From contig JAJEKV010000110.1 in NCBI GenBank assembly GCA_021234155.1, positions 2,882,338 to 2,946,337 on the forward strand: a stretch of 64,000 nt of DNA, written 5' to 3'. The DNA is from Isoetes taiwanensis. Taxonomy: Eukaryota > Streptophyta > Lycopodiopsida > Isoetales > Isoetaceae. The position numbers were made by a program, and so were the translations under genes. Shown in pieces: positions 46,001 through 56,199 of the stretch. Below the pieces are notes generated by a model that was not told the DNA's origin, searched no databases, and was given only the letters and a program-made list of their open reading frames with translations. Numbering within the stretch: the stretch's first letter is position 1; every line of letters starts with the position of its first letter.

Positions 46001-46800
46001 GGATGTGTGTTTTTCTCCTGACTGACGATGTATGTGTTGCATTGCATTCCAATCGCTTGCAAAAAGACAACAAAGTTAGATCGATTTCGAATATTTGTAT
46101 GCACTAGGTTCATAGCATCATGTGAGAAGGGTCAATTTCACGAACCTGCAGTAATGTAGACTTGTTCGTTTACTAGCATGTTAAGAGCTGAACTTCATTG
46201 CAAGTTGTTTTGGAACACCTATTTAAGGGAGTCAATAATTTTCTCACCATGTCTAGATCATTCAAAACAAGCAACAAAATAAGCAAGAAGTCCCATGTTT
46301 GCATCACTAAGCTAAAATGCACAAACATGGAGGGTAAGTTTGTTCTAAGTTGATGTCATGGAATATCAAAAATGGGAAGAAACAAGGTACCTTGTGAGCA
46401 TCCTCCTAGATAAGGATCACCATCATATCCTTCCTTACAACTAGAACGTGAACAATTGCCGAAGATACCACATAAGCTCCAATCCATATTGAGCTTCAAC
46501 AATCATAACAGCTCTAATTGCCTCTCGTGGACAAGGAAGTAACCCCACCGGTAAAAACGCCACAATTAGTCACGTAAAGAGCCCGCAGACCCCAAAAACA
46601 ACCAAGCTCGCCTCAACACATCCCAGAGTTTAATGGCCTAGTTCTCGACCGAAGCCCTCGCTTTCTAACACAACAACCCATCAAAACCGCAAATGCAGCT
46701 GCGCAATGGGATGCATGCCGATTTGCATGTTCTAAAACAGAGGCTACCGGGTCGATAGATACAGCAACCATGGTAATCGTTAGGGTTTTTCACACTACGC
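43046..46800. other. Intergenic region, no gene recognised
   Basis: About 3.7 kb without a recognised protein. Two open frames stand out slightly (43053-43328 on plus, Lys/Arg/Ser-rich; 45336-45677 on minus, 113 codons) but show no family motif and no ATG-plus-context argument, so neither is called. Confidence 0.3.
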
Positions 46801-46813
46801 CGCCTAGCAACAC

Positions 46814-46950
46814 TGGCGACCGCCAATTTACAGCCCACAGTAAGTTTTTAGCAGTTTCTGGCATGTACTAGGTATATTCCAGTATATACTGAGAATATGC
46901 CAAAAACCCATATAAACAAGGGTTTGCCCCCCTAGGGGCAACCCAAAAAC
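46814..46950 (+). repeat. Hairpin-ended repeat, copy 3, upstream of the monooxygenase
   Basis: Nearly the same 3' end as the 41.3-kb copy (ataaacaagggtttgccccc ctaggggcaaccc, then aaaaa), followed by ctag. It ends about 160 bp before the chosen ATG of the monooxygenase, so it lies in that gene's promoter or 5' leader region. Confidence 0.8.
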
Positions 46951-47110
46951 TAGTATATTTTTTCTCTCAACGTGGCTTTAACGTGAGACTCACTAAAAAA
47001 TTAGTTGTCCACGAAAACCTCGTGCATTTGTTTCGGTTCAACCAAGCATAATATTGGCGAAAGTGAGCACGCCATTCAGAAGCTTGTTGAGAGAAGCATT
47101 GTGGCTAGAT

Positions 47111-48946
47111 ATGTCGATCGACACCTGCAATGGCCCATCACTTTCTACATCAAATTCAAGAATAGATCATTTTCTATCTAGTTTAGATCACTATTTTCAG
47201 CTGCGGGATGTTGCCAAAATCACAGAGCTGTTTGGAGATGGAGGAGACGCATACTGGCGAGATCTCCTCGCTTTTACATGGAATATCATCACAGTCGAGG
47301 GCAGGGGAGAAATTGCTCGTATGCTAGAATCAACTCTGGAGCATACCAATCCAAAGGGTTTGATTAGGGATTCAGAAGCAACGGCATACAGAGATGATGG
47401 ATTACAGGCCTGGTTTAGGTTTGAAACGGATGTGGGTATTTGCAAGGGACATCTGCGGATCAAAGGGGATGGAAAATGCCGGACGCTATTTACCGCCATA
47501 GCCGAGCTCAAAGGCTATCCGGAGCAAAAGGGGAAAAATCGGCCTTATGGGGCAGAGCACGGAGTGATTCAAGGTCGGAAAACATGGTTGGATCTCCGGA
47601 AAGAAGAGGAGCAGACACTGGGTTTTAGCATACAGCCTTATTGCGTCATTGTGGGAGGTGGGCAGGCCGGAATTGGGCTTGGAGCTCGCCTTAAACAGCT
47701 CCAAGTGCCTGCCCTAATTCTTGAAAAAAGTTGCAGAGCAGGGCATTCTTGGCGAAATCGCTACAAATCCCTCTGTCTTCATGATCCTGTATGGTCTGAT
47801 CATCTTCCCTATTTGCAATTTCCTGAGAATTGGCCTGTGTTTTCGCCCAAAGACAAGATGGGCGATTGGCTTGAGATGTATACCAAGGTTATGGAGCTCA
47901 ATTACTGGAGTTCGACAGAGTGTTTATGTGTACGATTTGAAGAGGGTAAAAAAGAATGGTCTGTGTTGATCCGCAGAGAAGGAAAGGAGATGGAATTGAG
48001 GCCTAAACAGCTTGTTCTTGCTACTGGAGTGTCTGGTATACCGAATGTTCCACAGATCCCAAATGCAGAGCGTTTCAAAGGGGAGATTTACCATTCAAGC
48101 GCTTATTCTTGTGGAGAGCGTTACAGAGGCAAAAGGGCTGTTGTTGTTGGATCTAACAATTCTGCCCATGATATTGCTGCAGATCTTTGGGAAAATGAAG
48201 CAGATGTTACCATGATCCAGCGTTCTTCCACACATGTTTGTAGATCTGATTCTTTGCTGCATTATCACCTCGCAGATGTATACTCTGAATCTGCTGTAGA
48301 ATCTGGCATTACCACAGACCTCGCTGATATGATGTTGGCATCTATTCCTTACAAAATAATGCCAGAATTCCAACGCCCTGTCACGGATAACATTAGAGCT
48401 CAAGATGCAGATTTCTACAAGGATCTTCAGAAATCAGGCTTCATGCTAAACTTTGGAGATGATGAAACTGGATTGGGTATGATGAATTTAAGAAGGGGAT
48501 CCGGTTACTACATAGATGTGGGATGTTCTGAGCTCATTATTGAAGGTAAGGTTAAACTGAAAACCAAAGTTAATATTGTGGATGTGAGGGAAGAAGCTGT
48601 TGTACTTTCTGATGGAACAGAACTGGGAGCAGATGTGATAATCCTGGCCACAGGATATGGATCTATGAATGGTTGGGCTGCAAGGCTTATTTCTAAGGAG
48701 GTGGCAAATAAGGTTGGTAAATGTTGGGGTCTAGGTTCAAACACCACTAAGGATCCTGGCCCTTGGGAAGGTGAACTTAGGAATATGTGGAAGCCTACTA
48801 GACAAGAGGCTCTTTGGTTCCATGGTGGCAACCTCCATAAGACACGTCATTACTCGCTCTACGTCGCCTTCCAGCTCAAGGCTCGCATGGAAGGCATTCC
48901 CACCCCTGTTTATGGATTACCTTCTACTGTTTATCATCTTTCTTAA
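47111..48946 (+). CDS. NTF2-like/flavin-containing monooxygenase fusion protein, intronless
   Basis: A 611-codon uninterrupted gene. The open frame extends upstream to a TTG at 47054, but the first ATG is at 47111 and is taken as the start. Residues about 10-140 look like an NTF2/SnoaL-type domain (DHYFQLRDVAKITELFGDGG, WRDLLAFTWNIIT). The remainder is a class B flavin monooxygenase: FAD-binding VIVGGGQAGIGLGARL (about 179-194), the FMO signature FKGEIYHSSAY (about 322-332), NADPH-binding VVGSNNSAHDIA (about 345-356), and ILATGYG (about 511-517). All are complete, so an active enzyme that oxygenates a small nucleophilic or carbonyl substrate using NADPH and O2 is likely. YUCCA enzymes are about 400 residues and lack the N-terminal domain, so this is not a plain YUCCA. 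Similar two-domain proteins are known from fungi and bacteria. No signal peptide or membrane segment is seen. The substrate is unknown; aldoxime formation, as in fern oxime synthases, is one hypothesis. Confidence 0.92.
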   Translation: MSIDTCNGPSLSTSNSRIDHFLSSLDHYFQLRDVAKITELFGDGGDAYWRDLLAFTWNIITVEGRGEIARMLESTLEHTNPKGLIRDSEATAYRDDGLQAWFRFETDVGICKGHLRIKGDGKCRTLFTAIAELKGYPEQKGKNRPYGAEHGVIQGRKTWLDLRKEEEQTLGFSIQPYCVIVGGGQAGIGLGARLKQLQVPALILEKSCRAGHSWRNRYKSLCLHDPVWSDHLPYLQFPENWPVFSPKDKMGDWLEMYTKVMELNYWSSTECLCVRFEEGKKEWSVLIRREGKEMELRPKQLVLATGVSGIPNVPQIPNAERFKGEIYHSSAYSCGERYRGKRAVVVGSNNSAHDIAADLWENEADVTMIQRSSTHVCRSDSLLHYHLADVYSESAVESGITTDLADMMLASIPYKIMPEFQRPVTDNIRAQDADFYKDLQKSGFMLNFGDDETGLGMMNLRRGSGYYIDVGCSELIIEGKVKLKTKVNIVDVREEAVVLSDGTELGADVIILATGYGSMNGWAARLISKEVANKVGKCWGLGSNTTKDPGPWEGELRNMWKPTRQEALWFHGGNLHKTRHYSLYVAFQLKARMEGIPTPVYGLPSTVYHLS

Positions 48947-49191
48947 CTTTCACATTATAGTATGAAATATTTTAATGTATCATAGGATCTTTGCCTCACT
49001 AACAAAACTAAAAAGGCAGCAAAATTTTGAGAGTATAAAAGGTCAATGGCGAGTGTAATTCCCACCCCTGTCTATGTATTAACTTCTACTGTTTATCATC
49101 TTTTTTTCTTTCACATTATAGTATGAAATATTTTAATGTATCATAGGGTCCTTTCCTGCCTCACTAACAAAACAAAAAAGACAGCAAACAC
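48890..49191 (+). repeat. Tandem duplication of the monooxygenase 3' end
   Basis: The segment beginning attcccacccctgt and including ttctactgtttatcatcttt, cacattatagtatgaaatat and cctcactaacaaaac occurs at 48897-49017 and again at about 49060-49187. The first copy covers the last codons and 3' flank of the gene. The spacer contains gagtataaaaggtcaatggc, which is also present in the 62.7-kb copy. Confidence 0.88.
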
Positions 49192-49575
49192 TAGTGGAGA
49201 TAACCCTTGTTTGTCACGGTTTTTGTCACGCAAAATACACGATATTATTATATTATTAGTATCGTGACAAATAACTTTTCTCACTCATGACAAACATGAA
49301 ACCATTTGTCACGCGTGATATTTAAATAATTTTATCACTTGTGACAAATATAGGTTTGTCACGCGTGATAAATAAATATATTTGTCACGCGTGACAAATG
49401 TTAGTTTGCCACGCATGACAAAACCTTTACTTTTGTCACGCCTGCCAATTTTACTTTTGTCACGCATGACAAACTGACTTTTAATAATATTTATTTATTT
49501 GATTTTTTTCTACGTAATGTCTTTTATAATTTATTAATATTATTATATATAAGTTTTGCCACATGTGGCAAATTG
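49190..49575 (+). mobile_element. CACTA (En/Spm) transposon terminus with subterminal repeats
   Basis: CACTAGTGGAGATAACCC at about 49190 is a typical CACTA-type terminal inverted repeat start. It is followed by about ten copies of TTTGTCACGC and TGACAAA, several forming the palindrome tttgtcacgcgtgacaaa, and a variant tttgccacatgtggcaaa at about 49555. Dense subterminal motifs of this kind are where CACTA transposases bind. The opposite terminus (ending CCACTAGTG) is not found in the window, so this is either the left end of a decayed element or a solo terminus. Confidence 0.75.
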
Positions 49576-49725
49576 TGTTTGGAGAAAAAAAAAACTTGGA
49601 GCAGCTAGTTTTGATTGTCCCTGATTGGTTGCAAACTGGCACATAAGCATGAAATGAAATTGATATACGTAAGAATTATATAAACTACATAAGCAAGTAT
49701 ACAACATATAAGTATGCAAAGTCTA

Positions 49726-49935
49726 TCAATACGCACAACTGCCACTTTCTCCGTCCTTGTCGTCATGGCGTCGAAACATGTCGTCCCCCTCTACTCCATG
49801 TCCCTGAAAAAACGGTCTGTCATCTGGGACATCAATGTCATAGTCTTCCTCCGCCAAGTTCTGGGCCTCGCCTTCTTGGAGCATCCGTACAATCCTCTTG
49901 GTATCTGGCCACATCCATGAAGACACTCTGCACAT
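49726..49935 (-). CDS. Short open frame inside the putative CACTA element
   Basis: A 69-codon minus-strand frame reading WMWPDTKRIVRMLQEGEAQN and DYDIDVPDDRPFFQGHGVEG, with a normal-looking mixed composition and a stop toward the CACTA end. It could be the last exon of an element protein. I do not recognise a domain. Confidence 0.25.
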   Translation of the reverse strand: MCRVSSWMWPDTKRIVRMLQEGEAQNLAEEDYDIDVPDDRPFFQGHGVEGDDMFRRHDDKDGESGSCAY

Positions 49936-51450
49936 GCAGGGAAAGTAATAACAGGAAATAAAAAGAGATCATCTGGTATACTGCCAGTGGTATCCATAGA
50001 AGTGATCTTCTCTTCTTATTAGTGGGTAATTGTTACTATAACATTAAACCATCATAAACAAGCAAGAACTATGTTTCCAAGCTGTCACTCACAGCCTACT
50101 AGCTTGCTTAGTAGTACATGCAGCAGACAATTTCAACAGACCATTTATATTAGAATGGTGCTCTATAACATTACCAATGAGAGAGAATGAGGTGCTTGAT
50201 GAGAATCCTAGTGTCGTACAGACTGCACCTGAAATGGAAGCAATGGTTGCTGTTTTTGTTGCTTGCTTGCGCTCTTTAAGGATATCTCACCTGGCAAAAG
50301 AGCATTCTGTTTGATGCCAAATTTGGCAAAAAGAAACATAATGAAGCACGACTGGTAAATTGGCTCTACCAGGAAGAAAACAGAAGAAATAAGAATGGCA
50401 AAAACTACTTCACTAAGATCCAAGCTAGGAAAAAAAAATTGCAGAGTTAGAATTGAAGATATTTGTAACCTTAAAGCAAAAACTTGGATTTCAATGCAAC
50501 AAATTTACAACATTGTTAATCAAAACAGTACTGAAGAAACAATCTCTGGCAATGCATAAGGCAGTTGGAATATGAGGCTAGACATGAGGCTATACTGGCA
50601 GAGGAAGAACATGGAATACTTAAAGCAGACAACTCGTCTCACAATATCCTTCAGTTCAGTAACATTTTTGATGTTTTTCACTTAACTCCAGTAAACAATG
50701 ACATCCGAGGCTAGAGACAAGGCCACATCATTTTTTGCATGATGTGCCAAACACATGGCTAAGCTAGAATTCACCAAACTTTGTATCCAGTTTAGGCAAG
50801 CCTGCTAATCATGACATTTTGCATTAAATCGCATTTAATTAAAGTGGGTCTCATTCCATTCCCACTTTTTTTTGGAACCCTGTTATTTTACAAGAAAAGG
50901 ACGAGGGAAACTTTTAAAACCGCATTATTGCTTTAGAAGGTGCCTGTTTTCCTGTGTCAAAAAAAATGTTAAGGAAAATTATGTGGTCTACTTTTCTCGA
51001 TTAGCGGATAAAGAGCACAACTAAAACCAATGAAAATGCTATCTCTCTGTAAACAAAGTGTTGTTCTGTCCTGAATTTTTATTCATAAATAGTTTCATTA
51101 CAGTGTATTTTACAATGGTTGAAGATACCATGATGGTCGGGCTGACACAAATATTACATCATCTTCGCACACAAACCACCTATTAGGAACAGCATGCAGA
51201 GCAAGGTCTGAGGTGTTCCAAGTCACAAGAGCAACTTGAAGAGAATAGAAATCTGAACACACTAACCTGACCAATGCATGTCACCAACCTCTTCTCGTCC
51301 TCTTTCCTCAATGAACGGGTCTTTCCATGGCTCCCGATCATGTCCTTTCTGTTCGCGATCTGTACCGGGAAAGGCAAAATCATGAAAACTATACATTAAA
51401 AATATGTAAATTTATGTGTCTTAAACCTTCAAAATAGGTTAAACAAGGTA
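49936..51450. other. Region without a recognised gene
   Basis: Short frames only. If the CACTA element extends rightward, this is its interior in decayed form. A minus-strand segment near 51260-51360 reads REPWKDPFIEERGREEVGDM in one frame and could be an exon, but I cannot place it. Confidence 0.3.
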
Positions 51451-51511
51451 AAGTATATCATGATCTTTGAAAAGTTAAATAATTTAACTTTTCAAAGATC
51501 ATGATATACTT
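51451..51511. repeat. Perfect 30-bp palindrome with 1-bp centre
   Basis: The left arm (51451-51480, beginning aagtatatcatgatctttga) is exactly complementary to the right arm (51482-51511, ending atcatgatatactt). Only one base separates them. Such a structure can extrude as a cruciform. Confidence 0.95.
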
Positions 51512-51987
51512 TCTTGTTCAACCATCACCAATATTTATCACTATTCAAGTTCGAGCAATCCAATATTTAAGTTCAATATAAAGTCAACCATTATCCATAT
51601 TCAGGTTCAACCATTACCAACCTTTACTGATATTTCAACCATTACCAATATTTATCATGAGATTTTTTTATGTTTTATTTTTTGGTTTAGCTATTGCCGA
51701 TACTTACCAATAATCAAGCTCATATGTTACTAATCTGAAGCCATTGGCGGCAGTTGCAGACTGTTAGAAGAGCCTTCGAAGCCAGGGAGGATCACATCCG
51801 GAGCAGGCCTCACAGTCGGATGCTTCACAAGAGGCCTTGCAGATAAAAAAACTCAGGCGCCTGAAAAAGGCAGTCCCAAGCACATGGGAGCTTGTTCCGC
51901 CCGAACAGAATCCGGCCTTGGCATGAATCCCTTGGCATGAATCCGGCCTTTCTCACACAGTCTCTCGTTTTTGAAGCTGAATCCAGA

Positions 51988-52063
51988 GGTCAAGAATCAG
52001 ATATCTAAGATTAGTGGCCATCAGCGGTCAAGAATCAGATATCTAAGATTAGTGGCCATCAGC
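51988..52063. repeat. Perfect 38-bp tandem duplication
   Basis: The unit beginning ggtcaagaatcagatatcta and ending ggccatcagc occurs twice with no difference, just 5' of a LINE remnant. Nearby (52215-52280) taaactattggt is also repeated several times. Confidence 0.9.
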
Positions 52064-52280
52064 ACATCTGCATTTCCAGTCTCTACTTTGGCTCTTGCTC
52101 CCCACCCCTGCTTCTTACGCTTGTTCGTCCCTTTGTCTCCTCTTCTTTCTTGTTCTAGCAGGCTTCATGTATGCCAAATAGTGGCAAGAATAGAAAAGGG
52201 AACTCTGATGCAAGGAAATCTTAAACTATTGGTTAAACTATTGGTTAAACTATTGATGCAAGGAAATCTTAAACTATTGG

Positions 52281-53980
52281 TTGACATCATGGGCAGAACA
52301 TACTGGTGTACGTGCTGTAGGACAGGCAGGCTTTCGTCCATGCCATTCTATAATAGACCATATTTTCACATTGCGCATGCTTATTGAACATAGTCGAAGT
52401 TTGAAACAAGACCTCTATATATTTGTGGATTTTACTTCTGCTTTTGATACAGTACCACGCGAGCTTCTTTGGCAGCGCTTGCAGGCACTTGGGGTTCCAC
52501 AAGATTTTCAAAATGCAGTTTATCGGCTCTATGAAAGGGGTTTTGCTAAATTTCCAGCATCAGGTACTCAAATCACTAGCAATATTGGAGTTCGTCAGGG
52601 TTGCCCTTTATCTCCTACACTCTTTGGCTTGTACATTGATCAATTGGAAGAATGGCTTGATAATCATGGCGGCGGAGGTCCACATTTGGCACACTATATC
52701 ATTAGGCATGCTGATGATGTTTCACTTCTTGCACATATCATTTGCTAGTATGCAAAGCAACATTTACATGCTCGCACACGGTTTACGTGAGAACACGTGT
52801 CTCAGCGTGTTAAAGAAAAGACCAAGCTTTTGGTAATTCAATCTTCGTCACAATGTTCCCCTATGCACTATGATAGCCACGGTTGAAGTTGTAGATAGCT
52901 ACAAGTATCTTGGTGTAGAATTCGTAAGGACACACTTTGGGGAAAGTGTATTACCAAGCGGGTGGTCTCTTTGGATGGAGAGCACTCTATGCAATGCAAA
53001 ACAATTGTTTTTACCACAGAAATTCATGATTGGCCCACGGAAAGCCCACTTGTTTTGGGCTTTGGTAGAGCCTGTTTTATGTATGGTTCTCGAAGTGTGG
53101 GGGCACGCCATTAGTCTTTGGGAGAGCTTCGGCGGGTGCAAAAGTCCTTTCTCACTTACAGCCTTGAGTTAAAACAACGGTGCCCTATGCTATTCTTTTA
53201 CAAGAGACAGGTTTTTGGCCTCTTCAACATTCTCCGCCATGAAGCGCCATCTCCACTATATCCGCAAGGTGCACCACATGGATGATGTTAGGTATCCCGT
53301 TCTTGCACTTGCCATGGTGAATCTCCTCGGCGTTTGAAACGATGTTGGAAAGAGCATTGCACTACATGGTTTGCCCGTTGGGGTGAGGTAAACCGTGAGC
53401 ACCGCCTCGATGCTTGCCGATTCGATCCCGAGCTTTTGCAACAATATCTTAATGGTCATTTTTCTCAAAAGATATGGGACGCAGTTACTTTGGCCCAAGT
53501 GAAAACTGGTCATTATCATGCACACATAAATCCCACTTTGGCACCAGGGCCCCAAGCTTATTTGCTTGCTTCATTGTCCAGGAACAAGCTTGTAGCTATT
53601 GCATCAATTCGCACGGGGTCCCACAGGCTACGGATTGAGACAGGTAGATGGGAGCAGCTGCAATTGCCGCGAGAAGTGAGACTATGTGCCTGTTGCCAGT
53701 TACAGGTTATTGAAGATGAAAGCCATACTCTTCTGAGTTGCCCTGCTTTTGAGATAGTCCGGAATCATTTTTCGACCCTAGCATTCCATTCCACGCTTCC
53801 ACAACTTCTCAGTGCACCATCTGTGCATGAATATGTAGCATAATAACAGGGGGTTTTCTTTGTGTTTTTGTACGCTTTTCACTAAGGTTTTCCTATGATT
53901 TCGTGATGTATTCAAATGGATGTACTAATGCGTACATCTAGAGTGCACCATTTCTGAGCCATTGATTTTAGCCTTTTTTT
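52281..53980 (+). mobile_element. LINE ORF2 remnant with reverse transcriptase and C-terminal zinc motif
   Basis: RT blocks appear in order: QAGFRPCHSIIDHIFTLRML, LYIFVDFTSAFDTVPRELLW, GVRQGCPLSPTLFGLYIDQ and a catalytic box reading RHADDVSLLAH (His in place of Tyr in YADD). Then VDSYKYLGVEF, a long post-RT region in shifted frames, and a C-terminal stretch RTGSHRLRIETGRW with CACCQLQVIEDESHTLLSCP, a Cys/His zinc-binding pattern. The stop is at about 53843. Frameshifts near 52740 and 53170 inactivate it. The 3' region to about 53952 matches the fragment at 4462-4590. Its C terminus is also related to the copy at 62.3-62.65 kb. Confidence 0.9.
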
Positions 53981-53983
53981 TTT

Positions 53984-54160
53984 CAATGGTCAACAACCAA
54001 TGGCTCATAACAAAAGCCCTTTTTTTGTGCGTGTGTTGCATAATGGTCAACAACCAATGGCTCACAACAAAAGCCCTTTTTTTTGTGCGTGTGGTGCATA
54101 ATGGTCAATAACCAATGGCTCACAACAAAAGTCCTCTTTTTGTGTGTGGTGCATAATGGG
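53984..54160. repeat. 57-bp tandem repeat, three copies
   Basis: Units contain ggtcaacaaccaatggctca, caaaagccc and tttttgtgcgtgtg. The array follows the LINE 3' end. The minus-strand open frame across it is itself repetitive and is not a gene. Confidence 0.9.
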
Positions 54161-55100
54161 CACATGAAGGGCTTGAAGGGCGCATGTAGTGCAGTTTCCC
54201 CACCGGCAACACATTTCTTATCATAACTTTTGATCCAGAGCTCTGTTTCAGATGATTTTTATTGCGTTGGAAAGCTCTCTCCGAGATCTTTTTGATAATG
54301 CATGATATGGATATGTTTGGTTAAGTTATCTATGCTAAAACAGCAATTTTTCGGCCGGGTTTGGTAGGCTTTCACATCCTACTAGCTGATTAATACAGGA
54401 TTGCGCTATTGGATATTGTTTTATGGCTCATTCCGAATGAAGCTTGCAAAAAATTACCATGCATTTTTAGATTTTGAGGCAGTTATTAAGCAAATTCCAA
54501 GGCTTCTAGATCCTTGTGCTAACAAGCAGAAAAGTTTTCCACTTTGGTTTCTCACCACAAGAATCCATGGAGGCCAAAGGCTGCTGTTAAATTCCAGTTG
54601 AAAAATGTTTGTGTATGGGTGTTGCAAACTTTATGACTTTCAGAATAATGGGATCAATCTGCTCTATCTTTATGGTAACTTTTACTTATGTTCTATTTGT
54701 TTTATTGTGATGAAATTCAAAAGCTACAAGTGATGAAAGTTTTTTCTGGTTTGAATTCTGAAATTTTTGTCACACCGGGTCCCTAAAGGCCCTAAGGGGC
54801 CAAAAATTTTTTTTTGCAACACAAACCATTAACATCCAACATATAAAAATTAAATCCCCCAACACATAACAACCATTGACATTAACAACCAACACATAAC
54901 TACCATTGACATTAATTAATACAACCATTGGGTCCAACACATTTAAATTAAAATCCCCCTTAAACCCCCTTTGGTTTGGGTGCATATTCACACGGGGGGT
55001 GACGTAGGGCAGCGAGAGCCCTCATAATTGTATTTTGCATTATACATACTTGAGGTTCTAGATAAACGTCTGCAATTACTGAGCCCTCAGTAGTCATTAT
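54161..55100. other. Sequence without a recognised gene
   Basis: Includes a segment at 54820-54950 with several imperfect copies of aacacataacaaccattgac. No coding motif is seen. Confidence 0.4.
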
Positions 55101-55104
55101 CTAA

Positions 55105-55275
55105 GCTTGTCTAGTATCATCATTACTGCAAAGGTTTTTCCCTTGAAAACCTTTCGAGGCAGGGGTTTTTTAATCCTAGTAGTAATGATTGTACTAGCCC
55201 ATTGTATGGGTCCCATCACCTATTGGTCTCCGTGGACGTTAAAAAAACTATTCTATTCTATTCTATTTTATCCAT
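55105..55275 (+). mobile_element. Truncated LINE-type 3' end with conserved-loop hairpin, copy B
   Basis: Arms ctagtatcatcattact (55111-55127) and agtaatgattgtactag (55181-55197) pair at 15 of 17 positions plus one G-U. The loop has aggtttttcccttgaaaacc and caggggttttttaatcc. It is followed by gtatgggtcccatcacctat, tccgtggacgtta and then (TTCTA)n. The downstream part matches the 3' region of the LINE on the minus strand at 61.0-61.2 kb. Confidence 0.8.
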
Positions 55276-55869
55276 GGGCCGATCAATACATGGCATGGGC
55301 CTAATCAGTAAGACCCAGAAGAAAAAACCATCTAATTGGCAGCAAAGATTGAACAAAATGGTCAAACAAAGGACTAATCGGCCAATTCATGAGGACCCAA
55401 AAAAAAAAAAACCGATCTAATGAGCAAGACACAGAACAAGGATCATGTTGCCATGCACTAGAGTTTTGAGCAAAGATTTAATGATGTTTTGAACCATGGT
55501 GGATTCACTTTTTTGGCCGAAGTCAGAAAAGGATGCTTCATTCTCGACTACCGAGTCGAGAATGAAGCAAATCAAGCGCATGTTTAGGAAAGTATCAAAG
55601 GATGCTTAGGGCGAAAGCTTCAGAAAAGGATGCTTCATTCTTGACTACCGAGTCGAGAATGGAGGCAGTTGTATTGTGTGTTTGGTGTTGTATTTGGGCC
55701 CTAGGTAGTTGTGGTGTTTGGTTGTGTATTTGGGCTCCATGCTTGTAATTGTATGCATTCTTGACTATCATGTCAGGGATTATTATTTAACTTAGTCATT
55801 AGATTAATTTAATTTATTATTTAATTAATTATTTAGTTAGTTTAATTAATTATTAATTATACATTAATA

Positions 55870-56165
55870 ATTAATAATTGGGGGTGGTGGTGGAGGCCTT
55901 GCCCCACTTTGCCCCTCCCTCTCCTTTTGCACCTTTGCTCTTCTCTTTCCCCCTGCGGCCCCTTCCTCCCTCCCTCCCTCCCTCCTTCCCCCCCCTCCCC
56001 CCCCCCGCCCTTCCCTTCCCCTTCTTCCAACTTATCCCTTGCCTCTCCTACCTCTCCCCTGCCCCCTCCCTCTCCCTTGCTCCTTTGCCTCCCTCCCTCA
56101 ATCCCTCCCTTCCATCTCCCCTTCCTTCCTACCATTCTTTCTCCACCGTCTCCTCTTCTTTTCTC
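55870..56165. repeat. Polypyrimidine tract
   Basis: The plus strand is almost only C and T from about 55907 to 56160, with runs such as ctccctccctccctccctcc. The complementary G-rich strand could form triplex or quadruplex structures. Pro/Leu/Ser-rich open frames here are composition artefacts. Confidence 0.9.
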
Positions 56166-56199
56166 GGATTGTTCTTTGTAAATGTTATTGTTGCTTTAT

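Noticed and set aside
46946-46949. CTAG after the 46.8-kb hairpin as a Helitron 3' end
   Set aside because: The related copies at 41.3 and 42.9 kb lack CTRR at this position, so it is probably coincidental.
47054-47110. Upstream extension of the monooxygenase frame to a TTG
   Set aside because: TTG is not a likely plant start codon; the first ATG at 47111 keeps the whole NTF2-like and FMO domains.
47111-48946. Calling the monooxygenase a YUCCA auxin-biosynthesis enzyme
   Set aside because: It is about 200 residues longer, has an N-terminal NTF2-like domain and lacks introns, so a YUCCA label would overstate what the sequence shows.
53983-54165. Open frame with HTHKKKGFCCEPLVVDH-type repeats
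   Set aside because: It is translation of a 57-bp tandem repeat.
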